Of a stretch of DNA of 29,350 nt, positions 23,163 through 29,350 are shown in pieces; the first letter of the stretch is position 1, and each line of letters opens with the position of its first letter. The stretch covers positions 1-29,350 of the forward strand of contig UQGJ01000030.1 of the NCBI GenBank assembly GCA_900540545.1. The letters are read 5' to 3'. The translations under genes and the position numbers were made by a program. The stretch comes from an uncultured Eubacteriales bacterium. Its GTDB lineage: Bacteria; Bacillota; Clostridia; Oscillospirales; Oscillospiraceae. The notes under the pieces were generated by a model. It searched no databases and was not told the DNA's origin. It was given only the letters and a program-made list of their open reading frames with translations.

Positions 23163-23428
23163 TGGCGGCTTGTTTGCACCAATGAAAACGCAACTACTAT
23201 CAAGCCTTGCCGGGTGATATGCCGAGGGGCGATAGCCGGAGTGGTTTGGGCGCGGACCGATACGAGCTGCAACGGCTTGTAAGTCTTGCCAACCAACATA
23301 AACCGTACCGCCGCCCGGACGCATCCCAGGGTCCAGGGGGCCGACAATAGGGGCTTGAAAAGCCCTGTGTCGGCCTCCTGGTTTTCTTTCGGTTCCTTTC
23401 TCAAAGGAGAAAGGAACGCCCCCGGCAG
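23163..23428 (+). repeat. Non-coding repeat element, copy A, with two 3' hairpins
   Basis: This stretch of about 265 bases is closely similar over its length to 25637-25906, in the same orientation. It starts at TGGCGGCTTGTTTGCACC and contains the identical block CGATACGAGCTGCAACGGCT. It ends in two hairpins. Hairpin 1 pairs 23333-23346 with 23368-23381, with an inner stem at 23350-23355/23361-23366. Hairpin 2 pairs 23392-23402 with 23407-23417. A T-rich stretch follows hairpin 1. No ribosome binding site or intact frame is shared with copy B. Together with 23096-23162 it fills the 414-base gap before the PHP gene. Confidence 0.85.
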
Positions 23429-23440
23429 GGCACGCCTCCC

Positions 23441-23469
23441 TTGAAAATCCCGCCCATGTGCGGTACAAT
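23441..23469 (+). promoter_or_regulatory. Promoter of the PHP/DUF815 gene pair
   Basis: TTGAAA (23441-23446) and TACAAT (23464-23469) are 17 bases apart, matching the consensus at 5 of 6 positions each. It lies just after repeat copy A and about 40 bases before the PHP start codon. Confidence 0.75.
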
Positions 23470-23509
23470 AGACCGTAAAAATGAGAGATATGAGGAGACA
23501 AGACCACCC

Positions 23510-24262
23510 ATGAGCATAGACGCAAAAGAACTCCAGCTGGACATCCACACCCACACCATCGCCAGCGGCCACGCCTACGGCACCATCCGGGAGATGGCTC
23601 AGGCCGCGGCGGAGCGGGGCTTGAAGCTGCTGGGCATGAGCGAGCACGGCCCCCGCATCCCCGGCGCCTGCCATTCCATCTACTTCCACAATTTGGAGGT
23701 GGTGCCCCGGACCCTCTACGGTGTTCAAATCCTGCTGGGTGCGGAAATCAATATCCTCAACGGCGGCGGCCTGGACCTGGCCCGGCGGGAGCTGGCCCTG
23801 CTGGACTACCGGCTGGCCGGGGTCCACAACCTCTGCTACGATTTGGGGACGAAGGCCGAGAACACCAAGGACATGCTGGCCGTCCTCCAAAACCCCTGGG
23901 TGGACGCCGTGGTCCACCCGGATGAGCGGGCGGTGGAGCTGGACTATACCCAAATTGTCCCCGCGGCGGGGGAGTACCACACCCTGCTGGAGCTGAACAA
24001 CAGCTCCCTGCGCCACCCCGCCAAGGGGGCCAGGAGCCGGGAAAACTATCTGGAGATGCTGGAGCTCTGTAAAAAATACCAGGTCCCCGTGATTCTGGGC
24101 AGCGACGCCCACGACCCCTCGGCGGTGGGCGGCCTGGACGGTGTGCTGGAGCTGGTGCGGGAGGCCGATTTCCCGCGGGAACTGGTGATGAATCTGGACG
24201 CCCAAAAGCTGCTGGATTTCCTGGACTGGAAGCACGGCAAAATCGGGGAGGGAGAGGCATGA
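23510..24262 (+). CDS. PHP-domain phosphoesterase (YcdX-like)
   Basis: This 250-residue protein is a PHP-fold metal-dependent phosphoesterase. Metal motifs in order are DIHTHTIASGHAYGT (residues 11-25), SEHGPRIPGACH, GAEIN, VVHPDE and the terminal GSDAHDPSAVG. These fit the YcdX/histidinol-phosphatase-like branch with a trinuclear metal site. The physiological substrate is unknown. The start ATG 23510 has GAGGAG 12 bases upstream. Its stop overlaps the next start as ATGA, so translation with the DUF815 ATPase is coupled. Confidence 0.9.
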   Translation: MSIDAKELQLDIHTHTIASGHAYGTIREMAQAAAERGLKLLGMSEHGPRIPGACHSIYFHNLEVVPRTLYGVQILLGAEINILNGGGLDLARRELALLDYRLAGVHNLCYDLGTKAENTKDMLAVLQNPWVDAVVHPDERAVELDYTQIVPAAGEYHTLLELNNSSLRHPAKGARSRENYLEMLELCKKYQVPVILGSDAHDPSAVGGLDGVLELVREADFPRELVMNLDAQKLLDFLDWKHGKIGEGEA

Positions 24263-25455
24263 TTCTGGAGCTGCGCGCGGCCCTGCTGGGGGTCTCGGCC
24301 TACCGGGTGTTGCTGGACATGCCGGTGATGGAGGCCCTCCGGCGGCTGCTGGACGCCCTGGCCAAGGGCCGGGGGGAGGAGTCGGTGGAGGCCTACGCCG
24401 ACCTGTTCTGCCGCCTGCGCCAGGAGGGCAAGGCGGGGCTGGGGGAGTGGCTGGACGAGGCCCTTCGGTATGCCGACGCACCCTATCCCGCCGCCCTGGA
24501 GCGGGGGGAGGCCGACCCGGCCCTGGAGAGCGCCGCCCGGCGGGATGTGGAGACCTTCAGCCTGCTGGCCGGGCTGGACTGCGACCGGTTCATCCACGCC
24601 ATGGCCAAGCTCCTGCCCCCGGAGTTCTCCACCGTGCTGGGGCACCTGCCCCGGTGGCGGGCCCAGTCCCCCTGTACCTTCGAGGAGCTGACGGCCTTTT
24701 ACCGGGCCAACGGTTCCGGCCTCTTTGCCAGGTACAGGGCCTTCCTCTGGTCCAACGGGTCCCTCATCCCCGTCCACGACCCGGACTGCCCCGGCGAGGA
24801 GGAGCTGGTGGGCTACGACCTCCAGCGGGATCAGGTGGTGGCCAACACCCGGGCCTTTTTGGAGGGCCGCCGGGTCAACGACGTGCTGCTCTACGGCGAC
24901 AGCGGCACTGGCAAGTCGGCCACGGTGAAGTCCCTGCTGGCCGTGCCGGGATTCGAGGCCCTGCGGCTCATTGAGATCCAAAAGGACGACCTCCGGGACA
25001 TGGCGGGGCTGATCCGCAGCCTGGGCGGGCGGATGCAGCGGTTCATCCTCTTCATCGACGACCTGGCCTTCGACGAGGACGACAAGACCTACTCCATGGT
25101 CAAGACCATCCTGGAGGGGGGGCTGGAGAAGCGGCCGGACAACGTGGCCATCTACGCCACCTCCAACCGCCGCCTCCTGGTGCGGCAGACCTTCAGCTCC
25201 CGGGCCGGGGACGAGGTGGACCGCCAGGAGACCATCCAGGAAAAGACGGCCCTCTCCGACCGCTTCGGCCTGCGCATCCCCTACCTGTCCCTGAACAAGG
25301 CAGAGTTTTTGGCCCTGGTGGAGGAGCTGGCCCGGCAGGCGGGGGTGGACCTCCCCGCCGCCGAGCTGCGGGAGCGGGCCGTCCAGTGGGACATGCGCGT
25401 TCCCGGCCGGACCCCCCGGACGGCAAGGCAGTTCATCGCGGGATTACAGGTGTGA
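24259..25455 (+). CDS. DUF815 family AAA+ ATPase
   Basis: This 398-residue protein has a helical N-terminal region (1-180) and a C-terminal ATPase domain of the DUF815 type. Walker A is GDSGTGKS (213-220) after the family block YDLQRDQVVANTRAFLEG. Walker B is RFILFIDDLAF (261-271), and YATSNRR near 309 is a sensor motif; EKTALSDRFGLRI follows. DUF815 proteins are widespread in Clostridia and of unknown role. The start overlaps the PHP stop by four bases, and a perfect terminator follows. Confidence 0.92.
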   Translation: MILELRAALLGVSAYRVLLDMPVMEALRRLLDALAKGRGEESVEAYADLFCRLRQEGKAGLGEWLDEALRYADAPYPAALERGEADPALESAARRDVETFSLLAGLDCDRFIHAMAKLLPPEFSTVLGHLPRWRAQSPCTFEELTAFYRANGSGLFARYRAFLWSNGSLIPVHDPDCPGEEELVGYDLQRDQVVANTRAFLEGRRVNDVLLYGDSGTGKSATVKSLLAVPGFEALRLIEIQKDDLRDMAGLIRSLGGRMQRFILFIDDLAFDEDDKTYSMVKTILEGGLEKRPDNVAIYATSNRRLLVRQTFSSRAGDEVDRQETIQEKTALSDRFGLRIPYLSLNKAEFLALVEELARQAGVDLPAAELRERAVQWDMRVPGRTPRTARQFIAGLQV

Positions 25456-25463
25456 GAGTGAGA

Positions 25464-25503
25464 AAAACCGGGCAGGGCCGCACATGCGGCCCTGCCCGGT
25501 TTT
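25464..25503 (+). terminator. Perfect intrinsic terminator after the DUF815 gene
   Basis: The arms 25464-25482 and 25485-25503 are exactly complementary (AAAACCGGGCAGGGCCGCA outward) and end in TTTT. The A-rich left side allows function on both strands. Confidence 0.9.
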
Positions 25504-25519
25504 GGGTGAGGGGAAGAAG

Positions 25520-25552
25520 AATTGATAATTGATAATTGAAAATGGACAATTT
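25520..25552. repeat. AT-rich short tandem repeat (ATTGATAA units)
   Basis: ATTGATAATTGATAATTGAA followed by AATGGACAATT forms an AT-rich low-complexity patch in otherwise GC-rich DNA. It sits between the terminator and the palindromic repeat. Confidence 0.55.
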
Positions 25553-25570
25553 CGCCTGCGGGCGGGACGG

Positions 25571-25618
25571 GGAATGCGGATTGCCACACCAGCCTGCGGC
25601 CTGGTTCGCAATGACAGG
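25571..25618. repeat. Palindromic intergenic repeat (GGATTGCCACA...CGCAATGACA type)
   Basis: ATTGC (25580-25584) pairs with GCAAT (25608-25612), and inside it CCAG (25589-25592) pairs with CTGG (25601-25604). The pattern GGATTGCCAC...TCGCAATGACA is a dispersed palindromic repeat I recognise from many bacterial intergenic regions. Only one copy is in this window. Confidence 0.55.
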
Positions 25619-25636
25619 CGCGGCGCATAAACCTGG

Positions 25637-25906
25637 TGGCGGCTTGTTTGCACCGATGAAAACGCAACTACTCACAAGTCTTGCCCGGCTCTTACATGAG
25701 GGGCGGTAGCCGGAGTGGTTCTAGCGCCAGACCGATACGAGCTGCAACGGCTTACAAGTCTTGCTGACCAACATAAACCGAACCGCCGCCGGTCCGTTCT
25801 CCAGGGTCCAGGGGACCGACGATAGGGGGATGTCAATCCCCCGTGTCGGCCCCTTGGTCCTTCTTTCTGTCCCCTTTCTTCGAGAAGAAAGGGGACCCGC
25901 CGGAGG
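25637..25906 (+). repeat. Non-coding repeat element, copy B, with two 3' hairpins
   Basis: This is the second copy of the element at 23163-23428. Hairpin 1 pairs 25808-25820 with 25845-25857, with an inner stem 25825-25830/25837-25842. Hairpin 2 pairs 25869-25880 with 25885-25896 (loop CGAG). Base pairs in both hairpins differ from copy A but remain paired: inner C-G/T-A becomes G-C/A-T, and GTTCC/GGAAC becomes GTCCC/GGGAC. It lies between convergent genes and ends five bases from the stop of the SLH protein. With the two smaller repeats and the terminator it accounts for the whole 455-base gap. Confidence 0.85.
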
Positions 25907-25910
25907 CATC

Positions 25911-28900
25911 TTAGAGCATATAAAACAGCATCTTCGCCACCTCGCTCCGCTTCACGGGGTCCGCGGGGCGGAGCTGGTTGTCGTAGCCTGAGACGATGCC
26001 CTGGCCCACCAGAGACTGGACGTAGGGCAATGCCCACTCGGCCACGCTGTCCGCGTCGCCGAAGGTCAGGGCCTTCTGACTATAACCCTTGGGCTGGATG
26101 CGGCCCAGAATGGTCATGGCCTCGGCCCGGCTGATGGTGTCGCCGGAGCGGCAGGTGAGGACGCCGTTGTCCAGGCTGCCCTTCAGGACCCCCTGGGCGT
26201 ACATGGCCTTGACCCCGTCCAGCGCCCAGGCCGGGATGCTCCCGGCGTCGGCGAAGGGCAGCTCCACCCCGGAATAGGCCGTCAGGTCCAGGCCCATCCA
26301 GCGGGCCACCATGACGAAGAACTCGCCCCGGGTGATGTTCTTCTCGGGCTGGAACTGATACCCGGCGTTGGTCTCCACCCCCTTGACCACGCCCTTGTTG
26401 TAGAGGTAGGTGGTGTACAGCCCCGCCCAGTGGGCGGTCATGTCGATGAAGGGGCCGCCGTCGGCGGGGACGGTGGCGTTGTCCGGGTCGGTCATGGCCA
26501 GGGGCAGGACGTTGGCGGCCCCCCGGCCGATGTTGCCGCTCTGGTCCGTGGCGGTGACGGTGGCCCGGTGGAGCCTGCCGTCGTCGCCGGGGATGGTGGC
26601 GGTTAGTTTGCCCTTGCCGGCGTCCCACTGGAAGGAGAGGGGCGCCCCGTCCCAGGTGGCGGTGATGGCGGCGGACTCGAACCGCTTATCCACGTTGTCG
26701 GTGACGGTGGCGGTGAGGGTGGTGCCCTCGGCCTTCACCACCACGGTGGGGGACACGTCGTCCACGAAGTCCTCGTTGGAGGTAGTGAGCTGGTCGATCC
26801 AGAGGGTGCCGCTGTTCTTCTCGCCGCCGGCGTAGATGACGCTGAGGGCCCGCAGGGCCAGGGCGGCGTCGGGCAGGGCGGCGGAGACCTGCTTCCAGCC
26901 GGTGAAGTCCAGGGCGGTGAGGACCACGTCGCTGGTCTGGCCCGCCTGGTCGGCGATGGTGGCGGTGAGGGCGTTGCCGGAGCCGTCGCCGTACACCCAC
27001 AGGCTCAGGTAGCGCTCGCCCTGGAGGATGGTCAGGTCCACGGCCACCCGGGCGGTGCCGGATGCGGCGTTGTAGGCCAGCCGCGCGCTGCGCAGGCCGT
27101 AGCGTACCTGGTCGGCCACGGTCTCGGGGGCCACGGTGATGGTGTCAGTGGCGGTGAAGGCGGCCATCCCGGCGTCGTCCTCGAAGGTATCCAGGGTCTG
27201 AACGTGGCCGGCGATGGTGACGGGGATGCGCACGATGGCCCCGCCCGCGCTGACGGTGAGCTCCCCGGTGCCGCTCTTGGCGGCGGCGGTGAAGAGGCCG
27301 TTTTCATCCACGGTGCCCGCCGAGGGCTCGGCGGTCCACACGTAACAGTTATCCTGCGAAGTGAGGGGGAGCTTGCGGTAGGTGGCGGAGGCGGAGAGGT
27401 CGATGGTCTGGCCGGGGTCCAGGGACAGGCTGGTGATGGTTTCGCCGGTGTCCTGCCGCTGGACGGTGATGGTGTCCGGCGTGCTGACCACCGTGACCGG
27501 CGCCTGCCCGGTGGCGGCGCCGTCCTGGCTGGTGGCGGTGACGTAGGTGGTGCCGCTCTCCCCGCCGGAGGTAAAGACGCCGTCGGTGTCCACCATGCCG
27601 TCGCCGTCGTAGACCGACCAGGTCACTTCCTTGCTGTACGGCATGCTGTAATAGGCGGTGTCGGCGGCCAGGGCCTGGAGCTTGACCTGGGCCCCCGCCA
27701 GCACGAAGTTGTCGTAGGGGGTGACGATAAAGTGGTCCAGGATGCCGGTGGGCTTCAGGTCGGAGACCAGAAATACCGCGTTGCTCACCGCCCGGACGGA
27801 GCCGTCGGAGGGCTGGTTCAGGACCTCCATTTCGTTGTTCCAGGGCATGGTGGCCCCGATGGTGGTGGAGCCGCCGCCGTCCAGGCCCACGGCGTCCACA
27901 CAGCCCAGCTCGATGAGCCGCTGGGCCACCTGGGTGAGGGTGGCCCCCACGGAGTAGCCGGGCTGGCGGCCGTCGATGGTGTAGAAGACCACGGAGCCGT
28001 CGGCCTTGATGCCGATGGCGGTGCGGGGGTTGGCGGCATTATCGGTGTGGGGGCCCACCTGGCCGTTGGAGACGATGCGGTAGAAGCCACCGATGGCGGT
28101 GGTGGCGTCGTTCCAGCGGGCGTCGGTGCTGGTGGCGTCGATCTCCACCCGGTCGCCGGGCTGGAGCTGGGAGGCCATGGTGACCAGCCACTCGTGGGAA
28201 TTGTTGTTGATGGACAGGACCATCTTCCCCTCCGGGATGTCGATGGGGCCGGTGGACTGGAGGACCTGCTCCACCACGCAGGAGACCCGCCCGCCGATGG
28301 TGAGCTGGTCGGTGCGGGTGAGGGTGCCCTGAATCACCGAGGGGACCTCGGTGTCCTGGCCGGAGGGGGCCTCGCCGGGGGCGATGCCCTGGGAGTCGGA
28401 GATGTCGGCGTTGCCGGGGGTCTCGCTGGCCGGGGCGGCTTCGCCGCCCTCGTTGCCGGTGGGTTCCACATCCAGGTCCACGTCCACGGTGGTCCCCAGA
28501 TTGTCGGTGACGGGGGAGAGGATTACGTCCACGCCGGGGCTGGTGTTCTGGGTGGTCTTGCCAAAGTCCTCGGTGAAGAGAAAGTAGCCGCCGCTGTCCG
28601 GGTCCCCGGCGGTGCCGGTGCGGATCTTGTTCACATCCCGGACGGCCAGGGTGTAGCCGGAAAAGGTGGCGGTGACGCTGACGGCGGGCCAGCCGATGAA
28701 GGCGGAGCCGTCCTCCCGGAAGCCCACGGCGTAGTAGCCGCCGGAGGTGGAGCGCAGGACCCCGTCGGAGACCACGATGCCCAGGGGCTCGCCGGTGGTG
28801 ACCATGTAAAAGTCGCCGTTGACGCCGCCCACCACCCGGTGGCCCTGGGCCTCCAGGCCCTTGGCCATGTTGGTGAGGGTGGCCCGGGACAGCACGCTGT

Positions 28901-29141
28901 CGCCGTAGGCCACGGTGGGGTAAACCCCGGAGCCAGGAGAATAGGTGAAGTACCGCTCGGTGCGCAGGTCGGACTTGGAGTTGCCCCAAAAGACCTGCTT
29001 GGTGTAGTCGGTGCCGGGGGCCAGGCCCACGGTGCCGCTATGTAACTCGTCGCCCAGGGCCTGGGATGCCAGGGCCGCGGGGGATAATCCAATGAGCGCC
29101 GCCAGGGCCAATGCCGTGGCGCGCATGCCAAATCGCCTCAT
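25911..29141 (-). CDS. Secreted phosphodiester glycosidase (NAGPA)-domain protein with three SLH repeats
   Basis: This 1076-residue exoprotein begins with a signal peptide (cleavage likely after ALA at about residue 25). A NAGPA/phosphodiester glycosidase domain spans about 75-460, with VNGDFYMV (107-114), GIKADGSVVFYTIDGR (377-392) and VGLDGGGSTT (418-427). It is interrupted by an acidic Pro/Gly/Glu-rich insert at about 225-270. Beta-sandwich segments follow: Big-like domains at about 465-645 and a carbohydrate-binding-like region at about 650-790. Three SLH repeats (about 897-948, 961-1015, 1025-1076) anchor it to cell-wall polymer. It probably trims phosphodiester-linked sugars on the cell surface. 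The start ATG 29141 has GGAGG six bases upstream. Confidence 0.92.
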   Translation of the reverse strand: MRRFGMRATALALAALIGLSPAALASQALGDELHSGTVGLAPGTDYTKQVFWGNSKSDLRTERYFTYSPGSGVYPTVAYGDSVLSRATLTNMAKGLEAQGHRVVGGVNGDFYMVTTGEPLGIVVSDGVLRSTSGGYYAVGFREDGSAFIGWPAVSVTATFSGYTLAVRDVNKIRTGTAGDPDSGGYFLFTEDFGKTTQNTSPGVDVILSPVTDNLGTTVDVDLDVEPTGNEGGEAAPASETPGNADISDSQGIAPGEAPSGQDTEVPSVIQGTLTRTDQLTIGGRVSCVVEQVLQSTGPIDIPEGKMVLSINNNSHEWLVTMASQLQPGDRVEIDATSTDARWNDATTAIGGFYRIVSNGQVGPHTDNAANPRTAIGIKADGSVVFYTIDGRQPGYSVGATLTQVAQRLIELGCVDAVGLDGGGSTTIGATMPWNNEMEVLNQPSDGSVRAVSNAVFLVSDLKPTGILDHFIVTPYDNFVLAGAQVKLQALAADTAYYSMPYSKEVTWSVYDGDGMVDTDGVFTSGGESGTTYVTATSQDGAATGQAPVTVVSTPDTITVQRQDTGETITSLSLDPGQTIDLSASATYRKLPLTSQDNCYVWTAEPSAGTVDENGLFTAAAKSGTGELTVSAGGAIVRIPVTIAGHVQTLDTFEDDAGMAAFTATDTITVAPETVADQVRYGLRSARLAYNAASGTARVAVDLTILQGERYLSLWVYGDGSGNALTATIADQAGQTSDVVLTALDFTGWKQVSAALPDAALALRALSVIYAGGEKNSGTLWIDQLTTSNEDFVDDVSPTVVVKAEGTTLTATVTDNVDKRFESAAITATWDGAPLSFQWDAGKGKLTATIPGDDGRLHRATVTATDQSGNIGRGAANVLPLAMTDPDNATVPADGGPFIDMTAHWAGLYTTYLYNKGVVKGVETNAGYQFQPEKNITRGEFFVMVARWMGLDLTAYSGVELPFADAGSIPAWALDGVKAMYAQGVLKGSLDNGVLTCRSGDTISRAEAMTILGRIQPKGYSQKALTFGDADSVAEWALPYVQSLVGQGIVSGYDNQLRPADPVKRSEVAKMLFYML

Positions 29142-29188
29142 ATGCTGCCTCCAATTGAACGCGTCGGTGGGGTGGAATGTTGCCTTTT

Positions 29189-29217
29189 ATCCTACCACAG
29201 ACAAGCCATTTTGTAAA
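29189..29217 (-). promoter_or_regulatory. Promoter of the SLH glycosidase gene
   Basis: On the minus strand, TTTACA (29217-29212) and TAGGAT (29194-29189) are separated by 17 bases, matching 5 and 4 of 6 consensus positions. It lies about 50 bases upstream of the start codon. Confidence 0.5.
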
Positions 29218-29317
29218 CGGCCAAGCCCTGGCAAATCGCGTCGTATCAGGGGGTTGCGGGGAAATGTTAGAAAGATGTTAGGAAGGGGAGACCCCCCGGG
29301 GGCCGCTGCCGCGGGGG

Positions 29318-29347
29318 CCAGGATTCTTTTCTCGAAAAGAACCCTGG
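29318..29347. other. Hairpin at the window edge
   Basis: CCAGGATTCTTTT pairs with AAAAGAACCCTGG around CTCG, with one A-C mismatch. It resembles hairpin 2 of the repeat elements (TTTCTT CGAG AAGAAA in copy B) but the preceding sequence does not align. It may be the edge of a related element or a 3' structure of a gene outside the window. Confidence 0.45.
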
Positions 29348-29350
29348 GAA

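Noticed and set aside
23145..23525. Minus-strand open frame across repeat copy A, with a similar peptide from copy B
   Set aside because: The similar peptides fall in different frames because of insertions and deletions between the copies, there is no ribosome binding site, and the sequence constraint is explained by hairpins that pair in both copies.
1..29350. Search for CRISPR arrays, tRNA or rRNA genes, transposases and phage genes
   Set aside because: No regular repeat-spacer pattern, cloverleaf, rRNA-like block or mobile-element protein was seen by eye.

Overview
The window is GC-rich Gram-positive chromosomal DNA. It carries spoVT (an endospore regulator), a DUF4317 protein, a DUF815 ATPase, an SLH-domain exoprotein and dense GGAGG-type ribosome binding sites. 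Together these point to a spore-forming Clostridia member, most likely Oscillospiraceae (Flavonifractor/Lawsonibacter/Intestinimonas-like). That placement is inference from gene content, not from a marker gene. No tRNA, rRNA, CRISPR array or transposase gene was seen.

Region 1 (1-8730) is a divergent transport and catabolic locus. On the minus strand lie a bicupin protein and a lipoprotein binding protein for a polar-amino-acid-type ABC importer. On the plus strand lie two more paralogous bicupins, two paralogous TIM-barrel sugar isomerase/epimerase-like proteins, permease, ATPase and second permease, then an intrinsic terminator and an AraC-type regulator. One TIM-barrel copy has lost three of its four predicted metal ligands. 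The binding protein class (amino-acid-like ligand) combined with cupins and sugar-isomerase folds suggests import and processing of a sugar/amino-acid hybrid or modified amino acid; this is inference.

Region 2 (8746-12028) holds housekeeping or accessory genes: a DEAD-box RNA helicase with a terminator-like hairpin in its leader, an AT-rich GNAT acetyltransferase with its own promoter and terminator, and spoVT with a sigma-G-like promoter.

Region 3 (12196-21133) is a nine-gene minus-strand operon. In order it encodes a MarR regulator, an L-2-aminothiazoline-4-carboxylate (ATC) hydrolase family protein, a fumarate-reductase-like flavoprotein, a stand-alone 2Fe-2S subunit, an NRAMP-fold transporter without the canonical metal-binding motifs, an SDR, an M20 amidohydrolase, a nitroreductase and a cysteine desulfidase family protein. 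A strong promoter (TTGACA-17-TATCAT) overlaps a palindromic repeat that is probably the MarR operator. The content suggests catabolism of a sulfur-containing or N-acylated cysteine-like compound ending in desulfuration. I find no described system with exactly this composition that I can name, and it is the best candidate for a new pathway here.

Region 4 (21311-29350) contains a DUF4317 protein, a small membrane-anchored protein, a PHP-domain phosphoesterase translationally coupled to a DUF815 ATPase, and a large secreted phosphodiester glycosidase-domain protein with three SLH repeats. Two copies of a roughly 265-bp non-coding repeat (23163-23428 and 25637-25906) each end in two hairpins whose stems carry compensatory changes, which suggests a structured RNA or DNA element.
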